Source of the DNA: Stentor roeselii | Taxonomy: Eukaryota > Ciliophora > Heterotrichea > Heterotrichida > Stentoridae | Reading direction: 5' to 3' | DNA: 64,000 bases | NCBI GenBank assembly: GCA_006503475.1 | Contig: RSEH01000147.1 | Location: forward strand, 56,667-120,666 | Shown here: piece by piece, positions 19,609-30,140 of the stretch | Numbering within the stretch: position 1 is the stretch's first letter | How the letters are laid out: the number at the start of each line of letters is the position of its first letter | Notes under the pieces: generated by a model | What the model was told of the DNA's origin: nothing | The model's input: the letters and a program-made list of their open reading frames with translations, nothing else | The model's database searches: none | Made by a program: the position numbers and the translations under genes

Positions 19609-21093
19609 GAGTTTTAAAGGATTAATTATTATAGATAGTTATTGAATTCTTCATATGGGGTTAAAATAATATTTCAATGAAAGAAGGTGAATGATTGATT
19701 TAATTATTTTATCGATAATAGATTGTGTTTAAATTAATCACTTATAATTATATTTCATGGGTTTTTTGTTTTTAATGGATTTTATGTCTTTCATGGGTTA
19801 TATAATTAATTTATTGCATTAAAAAATTAATGTGTTGTCTTCTTTTACTATAACTGGTTAATATATTTTTCTTTATTTGTGACTAATATAAGAAATTAAA
19901 GAAAACCAGAAAATCTTGATCCAGTATTTTTAATTTTTCTTTATTATTAGCTATTCTGCTATCAGATTATCAAAATTTTAATTCTAGATTATCGCTTATT
20001 TAAATAAGAGAATCTTCATTAATATTAGTGCTAAAAGTGCCGATGAAAGAGACTATCGTTTTAAATTTAGACATTTAATTTCATTAATTTGAAGTAATAA
20101 GCTCAAATATTAATGATATTAACAGAAACATTAATGAAGAAAAAAAAGCCTAAAAAAGAAAAAACAGATATCTAAAATTCATACATAGAAATAAGGATTA
20201 TATCAAGATATTTAAAGAAAGCATTTAGGTGTTAGAAGACAGAAAACTAATTAATATTAAAATCTACAACTAAGACTTAAATAAAAAATAATTAAGTAAA
20301 TTCGATTTCTATCCATATCCCACCTTTCCAATTTTTATCTGTTTTGTTCGACTTTACATCTTAATAATAAAATAATTCTCACTTCCATTTATTCTAGTTG
20401 GCTATTTTTAAATATCCCTGCTTTTCTAATGATTATATCTTACCAATATATGATATCATTTTTATTCTAATCTGATATATCTCAAATAAGCTTCTTATCC
20501 CTACGTTGATATAGTCGTTTTTGTTGCTGCTATTTTCATCTGTAATATGTGGAGTGCTACTTCTTTTTGATGAAATATATCGATAATCACTGCTTTACTA
20601 TGGAAATCTCTGTATCGCTGCTTTTTCTCAATAAAACTAGGAGTGTCGATTCCGCTAGTGTTTAGTTGAGTTTGGAATTTACATTCAAATCTTAAATATA
20701 TCACTGATATTAAATACAAAGTCTTGATTCATTGTATAGATAATATGATTACTTACTATGATTATTGATAAAGTGATTCGAATTAAAAATTGAAATCTTG
20801 CACATCATTTTTATGATATTTCCTTATCTTATAGCCAATCCAATAAAAATATATATTTAAAAGTTTAAATGATTCAATATTACTAATCTTTAAATATTTT
20901 AAATATTAAGCTCTTAGTGTTAAAGAATTAGGCCAAATTAGTTCCAATAAAACTTGAAATCAGTAATACCTGCTGTATTATAATAAATAATTAAACGATT
21001 ATTATTTTATCACAATAAGTATCATTCTTTTAGTTATTCGATTGATTGCTTCGTATAAATTTCATATTTTTGAAAATATAGATAATATAATAT
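19609..21093. other. 1.5-kb AT-rich intergenic region
   Basis: No credible gene; the 72-codon minus frame at 20501-20719 has no support. The last ~155 bp (from ~20937) recur upstream of the third B-box gene (from ~24187), including a TATTATTTTATCACAATAAG block, and so belong to the duplicated gene unit. Confidence 0.6.
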
Positions 21094-22467
21094 ATGCTCT
21101 GTGAATACCGAAAGTGCAAGAAAGAAGCTGATTTTGTTTGCAAGACTTGCAATAAATCAACACTATACTGCAATTCTCATAGAAAAACCCATTTGAATTC
21201 TAATCAAGCTCACTCTCTAGAATTGATTAAGCCATCAGAAATTCATACTATGGTACAAACCTGGAAAAAATCAGAGATTAATAAGAATAAACATCTAATA
21301 ATCGATGAAGCACAAAGAATTATCTCTCAAGTACTTGATACTATAAGACTAAAGATCATCCAGTTAAAAAAAAGTAATATCAACATTCAAAAAATAATTG
21401 ATTTCAAACCTATTCACTTTGATGCCCAAATAGTTTCAGAAATAATACACATGATAACTTTATTATCAGAAGATGAAAATTATTTATCCGAAGAGAAAAG
21501 ACTATTGAAAGAAGTTGAAAACAAAAATATCGAAATCAATAAACTTTATGAGATTATCAAAGACTTAGAAAATAATCTGAATCAAAAAAACAAAATAATT
21601 TCTCAAAATCAATCAGAAATAAATCGTCTTACAATTTATTCAGAAAAAAGAAATAAACTATTAGTAAACACCGAGTCTCAGCTTCAAAAGGCAGAGAAAG
21701 ACTTAAAAGAACTCAATTTAGTAAAATCGAAGGAAATTGAATCACTAATACAAGAAAAAGAAAACTTAAAAGTAATGTTGAATGAAACGAAAGCGAAGCA
21801 GATAAAAGTAATTGAAGAAAATAACATAAAAAGTCAAGGTAATACTGTGAAGAATCTTCAAGAGACGGATTATAAGAATCCCATAAACTCTTTAATTATA
21901 AAAAAGAATCAAGAAATAGATACTCAAGAAAAAAACCCAAATATTAAAGACTTACCAAAAAATTTAAACAATAATGAAGAGTTTATATATAATAAACAAA
22001 AACAGGAAATATTATTAAAAAAGGATTTAAGCCTAGAAGACGATAAGAACAATAAAATGAAAGAAATCATAACAGATTCAAAACAGAATAGAAAGGATTT
22101 AAATGATAGACCTATAAATTATGAAGAAGAAAAAAAGACAAAGGTTTTACCTCAAAAGATGAATATCAAAATTGAAGATGGAACAATAGATACTCCACCA
22201 AAAAAAATAGCTAATAGTAAAGAAAATGTCATGAATGAATCTATAAAACAGTCTCAGAAACTTCCAGAATCTACCAAATCTAGGCCAGTTATAAGTGATA
22301 AAACATTTGAAAGTGACAATCTTTTGATAAGTGACAATCTTTTGATAAAGACCGAACAATCTAGTTTTAATTGCAAAAATTATCGAGAAATGAGCAAAAC
22401 ACCTATTCCTCAAGCCAAGCATGAAAATGGATTTTATTATAATCTACCAGATAAAAGATATTTCTAA
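21094..22467 (+). CDS. B-box zinc-finger coiled-coil protein, copy 1 of tandem family
   Basis: 457 residues. Residues 3-40 form a B-box-like zinc site: C3, C8, C16, C19, C26, H29, H33, H40. A long coiled coil (~60-250) follows, with YLSEEKRLLKEVENK and QLQKAEKDLKELN. A Lys/Asn/Asp-rich linker and a C-terminal motif (SYREMSKTPI-like, ending in a Tyr/Phe box) are shared with copy 3. There is no RING before the B-box, so it is not a classical TRIM ligase; a scaffold or cytoskeletal role is more likely. It contains a perfect 18-nt duplication (22312-22347). Copy 3 shares coding and both flanks. Confidence 0.8.
   Translation: MLCEYRKCKKEADFVCKTCNKSTLYCNSHRKTHLNSNQAHSLELIKPSEIHTMVQTWKKSEINKNKHLIIDEAQRIISQVLDTIRLKIIQLKKSNINIQKIIDFKPIHFDAQIVSEIIHMITLLSEDENYLSEEKRLLKEVENKNIEINKLYEIIKDLENNLNQKNKIISQNQSEINRLTIYSEKRNKLLVNTESQLQKAEKDLKELNLVKSKEIESLIQEKENLKVMLNETKAKQIKVIEENNIKSQGNTVKNLQETDYKNPINSLIIKKNQEIDTQEKNPNIKDLPKNLNNNEEFIYNKQKQEILLKKDLSLEDDKNNKMKEIITDSKQNRKDLNDRPINYEEEKKTKVLPQKMNIKIEDGTIDTPPKKIANSKENVMNESIKQSQKLPESTKSRPVISDKTFESDNLLISDNLLIKTEQSSFNCKNYREMSKTPIPQAKHENGFYYNLPDKRYF
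22312..22347 (+). repeat. perfect 18-nt in-frame duplication within B-box gene 1
   Basis: AGTGACAATCTTTTGATA occurs twice back-to-back and encodes SDNLLI twice. It is absent from copy 3. Confidence 0.95.
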
Positions 22468-23055
22468 TATTTAGGTTTAATAGTTTATAAAACACTAAAT
22501 TGATTACTTAAATTGTAGTGATTTTGGTATCATTTTGTTATGGCATTAAAACATCTGAATTTTTTAGAACAAAAGATCTTAACACGAAATTATTCTTTCT
22601 CACATCATAAAATTCATTTATCTCGCACTTCCATAATTTAATATTTTTACTTATGAATCAAGATTTAACTTTTCTCATTCAGCTCAGTAATGATGAAAGA
22701 CTCTCAAACTGTAATGATCCTCAAAGAAGTTTTTTCTAAATGAGCATCCTTATTGCTTTTACTCATCTAACTCTGGCTCACGAACATCTTATACCTTAAG
22801 TAATATTAATAATATTCAAGATTTTCTATCCTAAAAGCCTGAGATCACTTCAGAAATGATATTAAAAAATAATTTTTTGTTCTTTTTCTAGTAATGATAG
22901 CAATAAGAACATATTAATTAATGATTACTATAAATATTCTTCTTAATTATTCTAAACCTTAAAACAAAATCAAAATACTATAGTTCAAATAGGAACTAAA
23001 CAATTGAAATATGTGCAACTAATTACAAGTATCTTAAATATAGATATAATATAAA
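22468..23055. other. intergenic region with a 3' element shared with copy 3
   Basis: The 3' flank (22468-22560) and a block at ~22677-22770 beginning ATTCAGCTCAGTAA closely match sequence after copy 3 (25864-25950 and 26080-26172). They are duplicated with the gene. No ORF of note. Confidence 0.75.
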
Positions 23056-24147
23056 ATGCTCTGTGAACATCAAGGGTGTATCAGAATGGAAGCAGTGGTA
23101 AAATGCAAGTCTTGCAAATCAAATAATCTTCTGTGCCAGGATCATTTTAAAACCCATTTAAAGACCGATCATCAGGACTCATTAGTAGCTCTTAGTCTAT
23201 TAGAAATTGAACATTTAGTAAAGAAATGGACTAAGCTAGAGCTAATCAAGTTAAGATCACAAATGATCGAAGAAACTGAATCTATTATCTCTCTGATCGT
23301 AAAAATTACAGATATCAAAATAAAAAAGTTAAATGAATCCAATGTCGGCATAAAAAAAATTTTTAGATTCAAAACGATTCAATTTGATAGTCAAAAAATC
23401 AAAGAAATTAAGGTAATGATAGAGTCTTTGTTACATACTGACTTGAATAATACTAATGAAAAAACTATACTTCTAAATCAAGTTCAAATTCAAAAAAAAG
23501 AAATCCTATCCCTTTACAAAAGAATCGATGATCTGATAAAAGAATTTAAAGACCTTGAAATTGATAGTGCTAGAATCATAGAAAATAAAAACAGAGAAAT
23601 TCAACAATATTTAAAAGAATTAGAAGGGAATAAAGAATCTTTGAAAAAAAAAAAATTAAAACTTCGAAGACGTGAAAATGATTTAAATAAATTGAAGATA
23701 GAAAATGATAAACTTAAACAAACTGCTGAACAAAATGAAAAAGCTTATATCAATTTGTTAGAGAAAAATAAAGCAATGGATAAATTGGTTCAAGAGTTAA
23801 GTAAGGAGAGAGAGGAATTTAAACACTTAATAAAATCTGATGCATTAACGCAAATACCCAGAAATGAAATTGAATATTTTGACAATAAGTCTAAATTCTT
23901 ACAAGATGAAAAAAATAAGAAAAGATCGAATAGTTTTGTAGGTGGGGATAGTTAAAAAAAAATTATCATTAAAAATGAGAAAAAAAGTAGTGTGGATTGG
24001 ACCAATCTCAACCCTATAATACTAACCGATCTATCTTATCAAACTAATAAATCTTCTCGGACTCCAACAAACTATAATACAGTAATGAAAACTAAAATAA
24101 ATGAGCAGAACTATCAATCATCAAGAAATTTGTTTAAACCTAAATAA
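23056..24147 (+). CDS. B-box coiled-coil protein, copy 2 (divergent), with an in-frame TAA
   Basis: The standard frame runs 23056-23955 (299 aa). It has the same B-box spacing at the N-terminus (MLCEHQGC, CKSCKS, CQDHFKTHL) and a coiled coil to ~residue 265. The TAA at 23953-23955 is followed in the same frame by 63 more open codons to a TAA at 24145-24147. These have coding-like composition (SSVDWTNLNPI, SSRTPTNYNTVMK, SSRNLFKPK). No 14-16-nt GT...AG segment removes the stop. It may be a truncated gene, a recent nonsense mutation or a readthrough stop. The main frame is secure; the extension is inference. Confidence 0.7.
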
Positions 24148-24342
24148 CCTTAAGTAGATAATTAATAAGAAAAAGGTAAGGTCTTAAATTAATTCAATAA
24201 GACTTGAAATCAGTAGTACTTGCTAAAGTATAATTAATAGTAAATGACTATTATTTTATCACAATAAGAATCTTTCTTATAATTATTCAAATTTTTGACA
24301 CCTTTTATAATTTCATATTTTTAAATATAGACAATATAATAT

Positions 24343-25863
24343 ATGCTCTGTGAATATCAAAAATGCAAAAGAGACGCTCGCCTTGTTTGCAAGAATTGCA
24401 ATAAATCCACACTTTACTGCAATTCTCATAGTAAAATCCATTTGAATTCCAATCAAACTCACTCTCTAGAGTTGATTAAGCCATCAGAAATTCCGAGGAT
24501 GATACAAGCATGGAAAAAATCAGAGATTAATAAGAATAAACTTCAAATAATCGATGAAGCACAAAGGATTATCAATCAAGTACTTGATATTACAAGATTT
24601 ATGATCATTGAATTAGAAAATCTTAATATCAGCATTCAAAAAATTACTGATTTCAAATATATTCACATTGATCACAGAAAAGTTTCAGAAATAATACATA
24701 TGGTGACTTTATTATCGGAAGATGAAAATTATTTATCCGAAGAGAAAAGAGAATTGAAAGAAGTTGAAATAAAAAATATCGAAATCAATAAACTTACTCA
24801 GACTATCATAGACTTAGAAAATAATTTGAAGACTTTAAACGATGAAAAAACCAGAATAGTTACTCAAAATGAAGCAGAAATAAACCGTCTTACAATTTAT
24901 TCAGAAAAAAGAAATAAACTATTAGTAAACACCGAGTCTCAGCTTCAAAAGGCTGAGAAAGACTTAAAAGAATTAAATTTAGTCCATTCGAAGAAAATGG
25001 AATTCCTTATACAAGAAAATGAAAACTTTAAAGCAATGTTGAATAAAAATGAAGCAAGCCGGATAAAATTTAGTGAAGAAAATAACCTAAAAAATCAAGA
25101 TAATATTGTGAAAATTCTTCAAGAAACTGATAACAATCTCTCAAAATCTTTAATTATGAAAAAGAATCTAAAAATAGATAGTCAAGAAGAAAATCCAAAT
25201 ATAAAAGATTTACCAAAAAATTTAATAAAAAGTGAAGTTTTTAATGATAGTAAAGAAAAGAGAATATTACCGGCAAGGAAATCAAGCTTGCAAGACAATA
25301 AAATAATAGAGAAAATAACAGATTCACAGCAGGATAGGAATGATTTACATGATAGACCTTTAAAATATGAAGAAGTTAAAATTACCAAACTTTTACCTGA
25401 GGAGATGAATATTAAAATTGAAGATGGAACAAATGATACTCCACCCAAAAAAATAGCTTATAGTAAAGAAAGTGTTAAAAGGGAATCTGTAATAAGAACT
25501 CAGAAACTTCCAGAAACAACCAAAGCTAGGCCAGTAAAAAGTAATAAAATATTTGATAGTGGCAATCCTTTGAGTATGACCAGCACATTAACTAAAGTAC
25601 CATTTTCATCAGGCTCACTAAACAAAAAAGGATTTAAAACAAATTTTAATACACTCTCTAAAGCCACTAGCGCAAATCAAGTTATTAGAACACCTTCAGG
25701 TTGCCTAACAAGTAAAACATTGAAAAACGATTTAAATAAAAATAAAAACAAAGTATCTACTTTTAATTGCAAAAGTTACCGAGAAATGAGCAAAACACCT
25801 ATTTCTCAAGCCAAGGATCATGATGACGCTTATTATTATCTATCAGATAAGAAATACTTTTAA
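24343..25863 (+). CDS. B-box zinc-finger coiled-coil protein, copy 3 of tandem family
   Basis: 506 residues, closely related to copy 1. The B-box cysteines and histidines match (MLCEYQKC, CKNCNKS, CNSHSKIHL). The coiled coil includes a nearly identical block (INRLTIYSEKRNKLLVN), and the TPPKKIA linker and SYREMSKTPI tail are shared. It has ~50 extra residues before the tail, rich in Ser/Thr/Asn. Flanks on both sides match copy 1, which shows tandem duplication of a ~1.9-2 kb unit. The function is unknown; a coiled-coil adaptor is likely. Stop TAA. Confidence 0.8.
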   Translation: MLCEYQKCKRDARLVCKNCNKSTLYCNSHSKIHLNSNQTHSLELIKPSEIPRMIQAWKKSEINKNKLQIIDEAQRIINQVLDITRFMIIELENLNISIQKITDFKYIHIDHRKVSEIIHMVTLLSEDENYLSEEKRELKEVEIKNIEINKLTQTIIDLENNLKTLNDEKTRIVTQNEAEINRLTIYSEKRNKLLVNTESQLQKAEKDLKELNLVHSKKMEFLIQENENFKAMLNKNEASRIKFSEENNLKNQDNIVKILQETDNNLSKSLIMKKNLKIDSQEENPNIKDLPKNLIKSEVFNDSKEKRILPARKSSLQDNKIIEKITDSQQDRNDLHDRPLKYEEVKITKLLPEEMNIKIEDGTNDTPPKKIAYSKESVKRESVIRTQKLPETTKARPVKSNKIFDSGNPLSMTSTLTKVPFSSGSLNKKGFKTNFNTLSKATSANQVIRTPSGCLTSKTLKNDLNKNKNKVSTFNCKSYREMSKTPISQAKDHDDAYYYLSDKKYF

Positions 25864-27009
25864 AATTTAGGTTTAATAGTTATAAAAAGTAAATTGATAC
25901 TTAAATTGTATTGATTTAGATATCATTTTGCTAAGGTATTAAAATTTTTGAATATTTGAGAACATAAGCAAGTATTATATTATTCTTGATAGGGATTGGA
26001 TGTGGGAGGAGGGTACATTATCTTACTCTTTCATAAATTCATATTCTTTACTTAAGAATTAAGACTTAACTCTTCTCATTCAGCTCAGTAATTATGAAAG
26101 ACTCCCAAACTGTAATGATCTTTGAAATAGTTCTTTTCTTGATGAGCTCTTGATCCTTACTTGGTTTTACTCTATACTTCTTGAAACTAGGTGTATTTAC
26201 AATTTTAAATTAGAAAATATAAATTAAATAAAGAACAAGAAATTGGCAAAATTGAAGAATGAATAAAGGACAACTATCAGTGATAAACGAATAGTCTACC
26301 TTAGTTCAGATTTTTCAGTATTTATAAAGGAATTTAAAATTCTCGAAACCATAAATTCATGGAAATCAAAAAATGTTATTTTAAAAAAACTCAGTTGAAA
26401 AACCAGCTCATAAACTAACCTAAAATATTAATTTTGTGCCAAAGTTTAAATGATTTTTGTAATAGGGCTAATAGCATAACATAAAATTACAAAAAACTAT
26501 TTCAGATGATTGAAATGTCGAAATAGTAAATTAGCTTTTTCCCGCAGTAAGATAACCAAAGCATAAGGTAATAATTTAAAAATTATGATTATAATAAGAT
26601 TGTCATCAAGTAAGAAGAATATACAAATGACTCAAAGACTGAAACATAAAAAATAGTATAAAATTCAAAGAAGTTTGATCGATTCTTTATAAGACAAATG
26701 ATACATTTAAATATACTTTAAAATCCAAAAAAGCTCATCGATTCCTTTTAAGACAAATGATATTAAATACAATTTAAAATCCAAAGAAGCTTATAAGGCG
26801 AATGATATTTAAATATACTTAAAAATTAAAAGAAGCTTATAAGGTAAATAATATTTAAATATACTTAAAAATTCAAAGAAGCTTCATCAATTCCTTATAA
26901 AACAAATGATAAATTTAAATATACTTTAAAATCCAAACAAGCTTCATCAATTCCTTATAAAACAAATCCCACACTATCTAAAATGACAGACAATAAATCC
27001 CATAAATAA
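25864..27009. other. intergenic region, duplicated 3' flank then AT-rich repeats
   Basis: The first ~310 bp are homologous to the 3' flank of B-box gene 1. The middle is AT-rich without ORFs. The last 350 bp carry tandem repeats described separately. Confidence 0.7.
26660..26969. repeat. about six imperfect tandem repeats (46-60 bp) just upstream of the WD40 gene
   Basis: Units begin near 26660, 26720, 26776, 26822, 26868 and 26928. Each has AAAATYCAAA(G/A)AAGCTT followed by a variable ATCAATTCCTTATAA piece, then ACAAATGATA and TTTAAATATACTT. Short units (~46 bp) lack the ATCAATTCC piece. The array ends ~40 bp before the ATG at 27010. Confidence 0.85.
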
Positions 27010-29079
27010 ATGAATTGCCTAAAATGTGACCAACAAGCCTGGTACTACTGCAGCTGCTCAGATGTCTTCATCTGCAAATACCATATGGGAGACCATCTTC
27101 TTTCAACAGGAATCCATAACTACGAGTGCCTGCCATCTCTAAAATACTCTAAAGAAAAGCTGAAATTTCAACAAAAGCTAAAATCACAGATATCCTCATT
27201 GAAAACCTTAAAAACCCTGATCCTATCTCAGTCACTTCTCTTTCAATCCTCAATAAACTCTTTAATCTCATCACTTTCAACCCAAATCAAGTCCTTCTCC
27301 GACCTTCTAATTCTCGAGCGGTCCTTTTTACCTGAAAGTGAAGAAAAAAATGTTCTTTTCGAAAGTGTTTTCGAGTCCAAGCTAGAAATAAACACAAAGC
27401 ACTTCGAAAGCATCATGAAAAACTTAGAAAACCTTTTTAAAATCGAGTTATTTCACATAAAAATGAGAGTTATCGATTCACAGAAAGGACTTTTTTCAAA
27501 TAAATTCCTTGAAACTCATAATTCAGGCTTTTTATGTCTCGCGGTTTCTCCTGATGAAAAGATTTTATTGACTGGGTCTCAGGATACTTCTTTGAGGATT
27601 TGGGACTTGGGACTCAAAAAACAAGTGGCTTGCCTTTTAAGGCATAAAGGACAGGTCAAATGTTTGGCAATCTCAAATGACTCTGCTTTGGCAGCTACTG
27701 GGTCTTTTGATAGAAGTGTCATTTTGTGGGATGTTAGGAAAAAGGACTTTAAATTTTGCTTTGATGGACATAGTAAAGCTGTTTTTAGTGTTGCATTTTC
27801 TTTTGATTGTCAATATGTTGTTTCAGGAAGCTTGGCTTTTGAGATTATTATATGGAATACTAGGAGTTTTAATTCAGTTGGAAAAATTGCTACGAAGGAA
27901 AGTGTTAGATGTGGACTTACTACTTATAATAATTTTTATGTTGCGGGGATTGGAAGGTATTTGGAAATCTGGGATTTAAGCAGCTTTACCAACTTAATTT
28001 CAATCCAAGCTCATGAGAAAGAAATCTTGTGTATGACTTCCACTGTGGATGGATTTTATGCAATAACAGGGTCGTCTGACTGCAAAATAAGAATTTGGAA
28101 TATGCAATATCAGTCTAATCATTCCACGTTAGTTGGACATAGAGATGAAGTGCTAAGTTTAGCAATGAATTCAGATAATAATATGCTAGTATCAGGCTCT
28201 AATGACCAGGTTATCATCATTTGGAGCATTGAATCAAAATCAATAATATCAAGCATAAATATACACAATGATCATATAAATGGCTTGGCAATTTCATCAG
28301 ATATATTAATTTCAGTTTCTCGTGATTCAAAAATCGGTTTTTACCAACTTTCATCTGGAAAACTTGAACTTTTTCTAACAACTAAGCCTTTTTACCTGCA
28401 ATCCTACTTTATGAGAAATAATGTTGTTTCATTTGGAAGTTCAAAAGATGTCATAGTCTGGAACTTAACCCAAAACCAAGAAATAGTTTTAAAAGGCCAT
28501 GTAGATGAAGTCCAGGCGACCTGCATATCATTTAAACATAAATACCTGTTAAGTACTTCCAGAGGTACAGAAAAAAATGTAATTTTTTGGAATTTAGAGC
28601 AATTTTCAATGATTTCAGTATTTACCGGACATCAAGGGTCCGTGTTTTGTGTTGATATTTCAGATGACGAGCTTCATGCAATTTCAGGAGATTATAAAAA
28701 TTCAATAAGGCTATGGTTTTTAAGGACAAATCAGCAGGTTTTCGAGTTTAAAGGACACTCAGGGCCAGTTTATTCAGTTAAATTCACCTCGAATAAGAAA
28801 CTTGCAGCTTCTGCTGGACTTGACAAAAAAGTTATTGTTTGGGATGTTTTGAATAAAGTTATGCATGCATGCTTTGATAGAGGAATTAGTACGATTTGGA
28901 AAGTTTTTATTACGAATGATGATAGGTTTGTTGTTAGTGCTGATAGGTTTAATGGAATCTCGGTGTTTAGCTTGGAAAAGAAAAGACTGGAATCGATTTA
29001 TGATAATAAAATACAGGCGAAGGATTGGCTTGAGAGGTATCCTGAGTTGATGGGGGAGTTGAGTTTTTATTTATTTTAG
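27010..29079 (+). CDS. B-box plus WD40-repeat protein
   Basis: 689 residues. The N-terminus has a B-box-like zinc site (MNCLKCDQ, YYCSCSD, CKYHMGDHLL), related in style to the three neighbouring B-box genes. A helical/coiled segment (~50-150) is followed by about twelve WD40 blades (LLTGSQDTSLRIWDL, AATGSFDRSVILWDV, AITGSSDCKIRIWNM, LVSGSNDQVIIIWSI, AASAGLDKKVIVWDV), enough for two propellers. It is probably a scaffold. No intron. Stop TAG. Its immediate upstream region is a tandem repeat array. Confidence 0.88.
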   Translation: MNCLKCDQQAWYYCSCSDVFICKYHMGDHLLSTGIHNYECLPSLKYSKEKLKFQQKLKSQISSLKTLKTLILSQSLLFQSSINSLISSLSTQIKSFSDLLILERSFLPESEEKNVLFESVFESKLEINTKHFESIMKNLENLFKIELFHIKMRVIDSQKGLFSNKFLETHNSGFLCLAVSPDEKILLTGSQDTSLRIWDLGLKKQVACLLRHKGQVKCLAISNDSALAATGSFDRSVILWDVRKKDFKFCFDGHSKAVFSVAFSFDCQYVVSGSLAFEIIIWNTRSFNSVGKIATKESVRCGLTTYNNFYVAGIGRYLEIWDLSSFTNLISIQAHEKEILCMTSTVDGFYAITGSSDCKIRIWNMQYQSNHSTLVGHRDEVLSLAMNSDNNMLVSGSNDQVIIIWSIESKSIISSINIHNDHINGLAISSDILISVSRDSKIGFYQLSSGKLELFLTTKPFYLQSYFMRNNVVSFGSSKDVIVWNLTQNQEIVLKGHVDEVQATCISFKHKYLLSTSRGTEKNVIFWNLEQFSMISVFTGHQGSVFCVDISDDELHAISGDYKNSIRLWFLRTNQQVFEFKGHSGPVYSVKFTSNKKLAASAGLDKKVIVWDVLNKVMHACFDRGISTIWKVFITNDDRFVVSADRFNGISVFSLEKKRLESIYDNKIQAKDWLERYPELMGELSFYLF

Positions 29080-29465
29080 CTGTCGATTTATTTTTTTTAG
29101 ATTAATCAAGATTAGGGTTTTGAGTTAGTTATTATTAATAGTAATACTTAATAAATTTGAAGAAAAATAATTAAATTGAAGCTCTAGTTATTTAAACAAC
29201 AGAAAGGCATCACTATTTTAACAAAACCTATAAATTAAACACCTTAAAGATTCAACTTTGTAAGAAAATCTAAATTTTAAAAAGCTTTCCAATACTAATT
29301 AATTATCCCATAATCAAAAGAAATTCTAGAATTTGATCTAAACAAACCCTAACTAATCATGAAAACCTCTACCAATAATAAATTTTCTTCCAAATCTTTA
29401 CTATCATGATTAACCTAATCCATTCCTGCAAATCCAAATAAACTAAAAAAAAAACCTTAACTAGC
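29080..29465. other. 386-bp AT-rich gap
   Basis: Between the convergent WD40 and FAM32A-like genes. I see nothing in it. Confidence 0.5.
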
Positions 29466-29723
29466 CTATCCAGGTCCTATCTTCGGAATATCATACTGCT
29501 CAGGCAAATCAGTAAGTGCCTTGTTGAACTTTTCAACTTTATCTCGATGAGTTTCTTGAACTTTTTGGTTAATTCTTTTTTCGAAGTTTTTATCCCATCG
29601 TTCTTTGAATTCTTTTTCAGCTTTAGTCATTTCAAGATTCACAACAATTTTTTTTTCAGGTAACTTGGCAGTGTCGACTTCTCTTTTCCGCTTGAATTGA
29701 AGTTTAGTTTTTCTGACTTCCAT
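29466..29723 (-). CDS. FAM32A-like protein
   Basis: 85 residues. The C-terminal half matches the conserved FAM32A pattern: ...KNFEKRINQK.QETHRDKVEKFN followed by ALTDLPEQYDIPKIGPG (family: HK.RVE.FN..L..L.EHYDIPKV). The N-terminal KLQFKRKRE matches the basic start (LKLKG...KRKKK). It is shorter than the ~112-aa metazoan protein because the middle Lys/Glu-rich linker is reduced. FAM32A is a nuclear factor that enters the spliceosome and aids 3' splice-site handling, which is notable in an organism with 15-nt introns. Stop TAG. Confidence 0.85.
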   Translation of the reverse strand: MEVRKTKLQFKRKREVDTAKLPEKKIVVNLEMTKAEKEFKERWDKNFEKRINQKVQETHRDKVEKFNKALTDLPEQYDIPKIGPG

Positions 29724-30140
29724 AAAATCTAATAAGAATTTTTTTTTTTCAATAGAGAAAATGTTGTGAATATGAAGAAGAAGAATTTTCTGTGAAAAAA
29801 TTGATTTTTATTGATCTGTAAGAGTGGATTATCAGGTTTTATGATTAGAATTGATGTAAGTGAAAGTAGCAGAAATATTTTATATTGAAATTTTTAAGGA
29901 ATTTAAAGTGATCTAAAGTAATTACTTGAGAAGGTTTAACTAATTATTAAAATATAAAAATTTTATATAATACTGAACACCTTCAAAGATCTACTGATTA
30001 TTTCAAACTGAATCTAATAACGTTAAAACCTTCGAAAACTCATTAATTACTCAATTTTACCTCACTTAAATACCTTCATCTCCAATTCCAAAAAAATCCA
30101 AAACCTCCAAATCCCAAGAAAATCCAAATCCTTCTAAAGT
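29724..30140. other. 417-bp AT-rich gap
   Basis: Between two minus-strand genes. No ORF or RNA gene seen. Confidence 0.5.

Noticed and set aside
20501-20719. 72-codon minus-strand frame
   Set aside because: No similarity, low-complexity context, no intron-joined partner.
22677-22770. Possible C/D-box snoRNA (ATGATGA near the start of a conserved block)
   Set aside because: The matching block after B-box gene 3 has a broken C box and I see no good D box or terminal stem; duplication of a gene flank explains the conservation.
23937-23979. Mini-intron to remove the TAA in B-box gene 2
   Set aside because: No GT...AG segment of 14-16 nt spans the stop; longer options break the frame.
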